This document shows positions 62,663-64,000 of a stretch of DNA of 64,000 bases, piece after piece. Origin of the DNA: Pseudomonas sp. ICMP22404 (lineage in GTDB: Bacteria > Pseudomonadota > Gammaproteobacteria > Pseudomonadales > Pseudomonadaceae). Location of the stretch: positions 124,001 to 188,000 of the forward strand of contig NZ_VCNG01000004.1 of NCBI RefSeq assembly GCF_006227205.1. Reading direction: 5' to 3'. Below the pieces are notes generated by a model. It made no database searches, was not told the origin of the DNA, and worked only from the letters and a program-made list of their open reading frames with translations. The first letter of the stretch is position 1. The number at the start of each line of letters is the position of its first letter. The translations under genes and the position numbers were made by a program.

Positions 62663-64000
62663 TCAGGTGCAGAAACCGCCCATAAGCTGCTGCTGATGAT
62701 TCGCCAGCGAATTCAAGGATTGACTGATGCTCGCAGAGTCTCTCGATTGGCGTGCCAGGACATCCGTGACGTCCCGAATGCTGGTTAAATTACGGTTCAC
62801 CTCCTCTGACGCGACACTCTGCTCTTCTGCTGCACTGGCAATCTGAATATTCATCTCACTGATTATTTCGATGCCCTGATTGATTTTTTGAAGCGCTCCC
62901 ACGGCAAGTGTCACCTGTTCAACACTGCTATCGGCCTGTCTGCGGCTGTTTTGCATCGACTGAACCACGCTTCGAGTGCCTGATTGAAGTTGTTCGATGA
63001 CGTGCTGGATCTGACCTACCGACTCTTGGGTGCGCTTGGCCAAATGACGCACCTCGTCCGCGACTACCGCAAACCCTCTACCAGACTCCCCTGCCCTGGC
63101 GGCTTCAATTGCAGCGTTCAAGGCGAGAAGATTCGTTTGCTCGGCAACAGAACGAATGACTTCGAGGACTGATCCGATGTGCTCGCTATTATTGGCCAAG
63201 GCTTCTACTTGTTGCATGGCCTGGTGCATTTCCGAAGCAAGTTGTGTGATGCAATCCGTGGTGACGTTGATAGTCTGCACACCCTCCTGGGTGGCGAGAT
63301 CAACATTACGAACTGCTTGAGCCGCCAACGCAGCATTCCTCGCCACCTCCTGCGAAGTCATGCTCATTTCCTTGGATGCAGTGGCGACCTGGTCAACTTC
63401 AAGCAGTTGTTGCTGCATGCTGCTATTGGTTCGAGTCGCAATCTCCGCAGCCTGGTCGGCAGTATGACGGGTGTCATCAACTGACGATTTCACCTGAGCG
63501 ATAATTGGCTGCAGCTTGTCAAGAAACCGGTTGAACCAACTCGTCAAGTTCCCGATTTCATCATGCCTTTCATAGGCCACCCGCCGTGTCAGATCCCCCT
63601 CACCACTCGCGATGTCCTGAAACACCGCGGCAACACGCAGGATCGGTCGAGTGATGCTACGCGCCAGCAACCATATCAACACCAGCCCTGATAATGCAGC
63701 CAGGATACCCATCGTGAGTTGAACGCCAACCGCATCCCTGTTGGCTTTATCCATGACGCCCTTGAGTTGTAGTGCCGAGGCAAGCAATACAGCTTCTGGT
63801 ACCTGAATGACAACACTCCAGCGTTGTGCACCTGGAATGGGGGAAAACGGCATGATCACGACGACATTTCCGTTACGCTCGATGACCTCAGGAACGTCAC
63901 CTTTCGCACTCACCCGGATTTTTTGTTCAAGTTCAGGATCGCTGTCTGCCAAAGGCTTCCCCGCCATCAGGGGTTCACCACTGCGGGCGGCAACGACACC
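62663..64000 (-). CDS. Methyl-accepting chemotaxis protein 2 (partial, N-terminus outside)
   Basis: The frame is open to the right edge, so the N-terminal part is missing. The visible 445 residues begin with the end of a periplasmic sensor domain (dCACHE-like: [24 protein letters not shown]), then a membrane segment, a HAMP domain with [24 protein letters not shown] split over it, and the full signalling hairpin, tip [20 protein letters not shown] near the centre. It lacks a C-terminal CheR-docking pentapeptide. The sensor type suits small organic acids or amino acids. It is separate from the first receptor by gap and strand. Confidence 0.9.
   Translation of the reverse strand, partial: GVVAARSGEPLMAGKPLADSDPELEQKIRVSAKGDVPEVIERNGNVVVIMPFSPIPGAQRWSVVIQVPEAVLLASALQLKGVMDKANRDAVGVQLTMGILAALSGLVLIWLLARSITRPILRVAAVFQDIASGEGDLTRRVAYERHDEIGNLTSWFNRFLDKLQPIIAQVKSSVDDTRHTADQAAEIATRTNSSMQQQLLEVDQVATASKEMSMTSQEVARNAALAAQAVRNVDLATQEGVQTINVTTDCITQLASEMHQAMQQVEALANNSEHIGSVLEVIRSVAEQTNLLALNAAIEAARAGESGRGFAVVADEVRHLAKRTQESVGQIQHVIEQLQSGTRSVVQSMQNSRRQADSSVEQVTLAVGALQKINQGIEIISEMNIQIASAAEEQSVASEEVNRNLTSIRDVTDVLARQSRDSASISQSLNSLANHQQQLMGGFCT

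Noticed and set aside
20444-64000. A steroid-degradation cluster
   Set aside because: HSD-like SDR, racemase and thiolase would fit, but no ketosteroid dehydrogenase, 9-alpha-hydroxylase or ring-cleaving dioxygenase is present.

Overview
The window looks like a Pseudomonas-type gammaproteobacterial chromosome. Evidence is the high-GC coding style from about 20 kb onward, Pseudomonas-like gene families (DUF1302/DUF1329 pair, Bcr/CflA exporter, AlgI-like MBOAT) and tRNA 3' ends that read as proteobacterial tRNA-Pro(GGG) and tRNA-Gly(GCC). Species cannot be fixed from the sequence alone.

The first 20 kb is a mosaic of integrated elements. After the tail of a flavin-dependent oxidoreductase (2-238) lies a decayed copy of the 3' part of tRNA-Pro (251-299). 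An AT-rich block follows, with an MBOAT O-acyltransferase, a GDSS-type acetyl-transfer partner, a small exported protein and a frameshifted tyrosine integrase. A better preserved tRNA-Pro 3' fragment (4694-4744) then precedes an intact P4-type integrase. This is the layout expected from tandem integrations into one tRNA gene. Beyond the integrase come a frameshifted island gene, two very large unrecognised proteins (1908 and about 1070 aa, adjacent, same strand) and a convergent Ser/Thr protein kinase. The stretch 18.9-20.4 kb holds two strong hairpins, a pair of 9-bp direct repeats with the same 12-bp period as the repeats in front of the integrase, a tRNA-Gly 3' relic and a possible antitoxin remnant.

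From 20.4 kb to the end is a large catabolic region. A leftward run from 36167 to 20444 encodes an alpha-methylacyl-CoA racemase, two MaoC-type hydratases, an acyl-CoA dehydrogenase, a class III CoA-transferase, GMC and iron-type alcohol dehydrogenases, an SDR, and then an envelope module (DUF1302, DUF1329, Ycf48-like propeller, RND/MMPL transporter). Around it are an enoyl-CoA hydratase, a TetR regulator, a DmdC-like acyl-CoA dehydrogenase, a beta-methylmalyl-CoA-lyase-like CitE protein, a MalT/AlkS-like LuxR regulator and an alpha/beta hydrolase. A second leftward run (57745 to about 45.6 kb) encodes thiolase, FadB-like enzyme, acyl-CoA dehydrogenase, HSD10-like SDR, an exporter, an acyl-CoA ligase, aldehyde dehydrogenase, GST and SDR. 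Two chemoreceptors, a second CoA ligase and a PaaG-like crotonase close the window.

Taken together the catabolic genes fit uptake and oxidation of a hydrophobic, methyl-branched alcohol or acid: alcohol to aldehyde to acid, CoA activation, racemisation at the methyl branch, beta-oxidation, and cleavage of a methylmalyl- or citramalyl-type CoA ester. The substrate is inferred, not shown. About ten short GC hairpins with a conserved 5-8 bp or longer stem and a five-base loop of variable sequence sit in the intergenic gaps of this region only.
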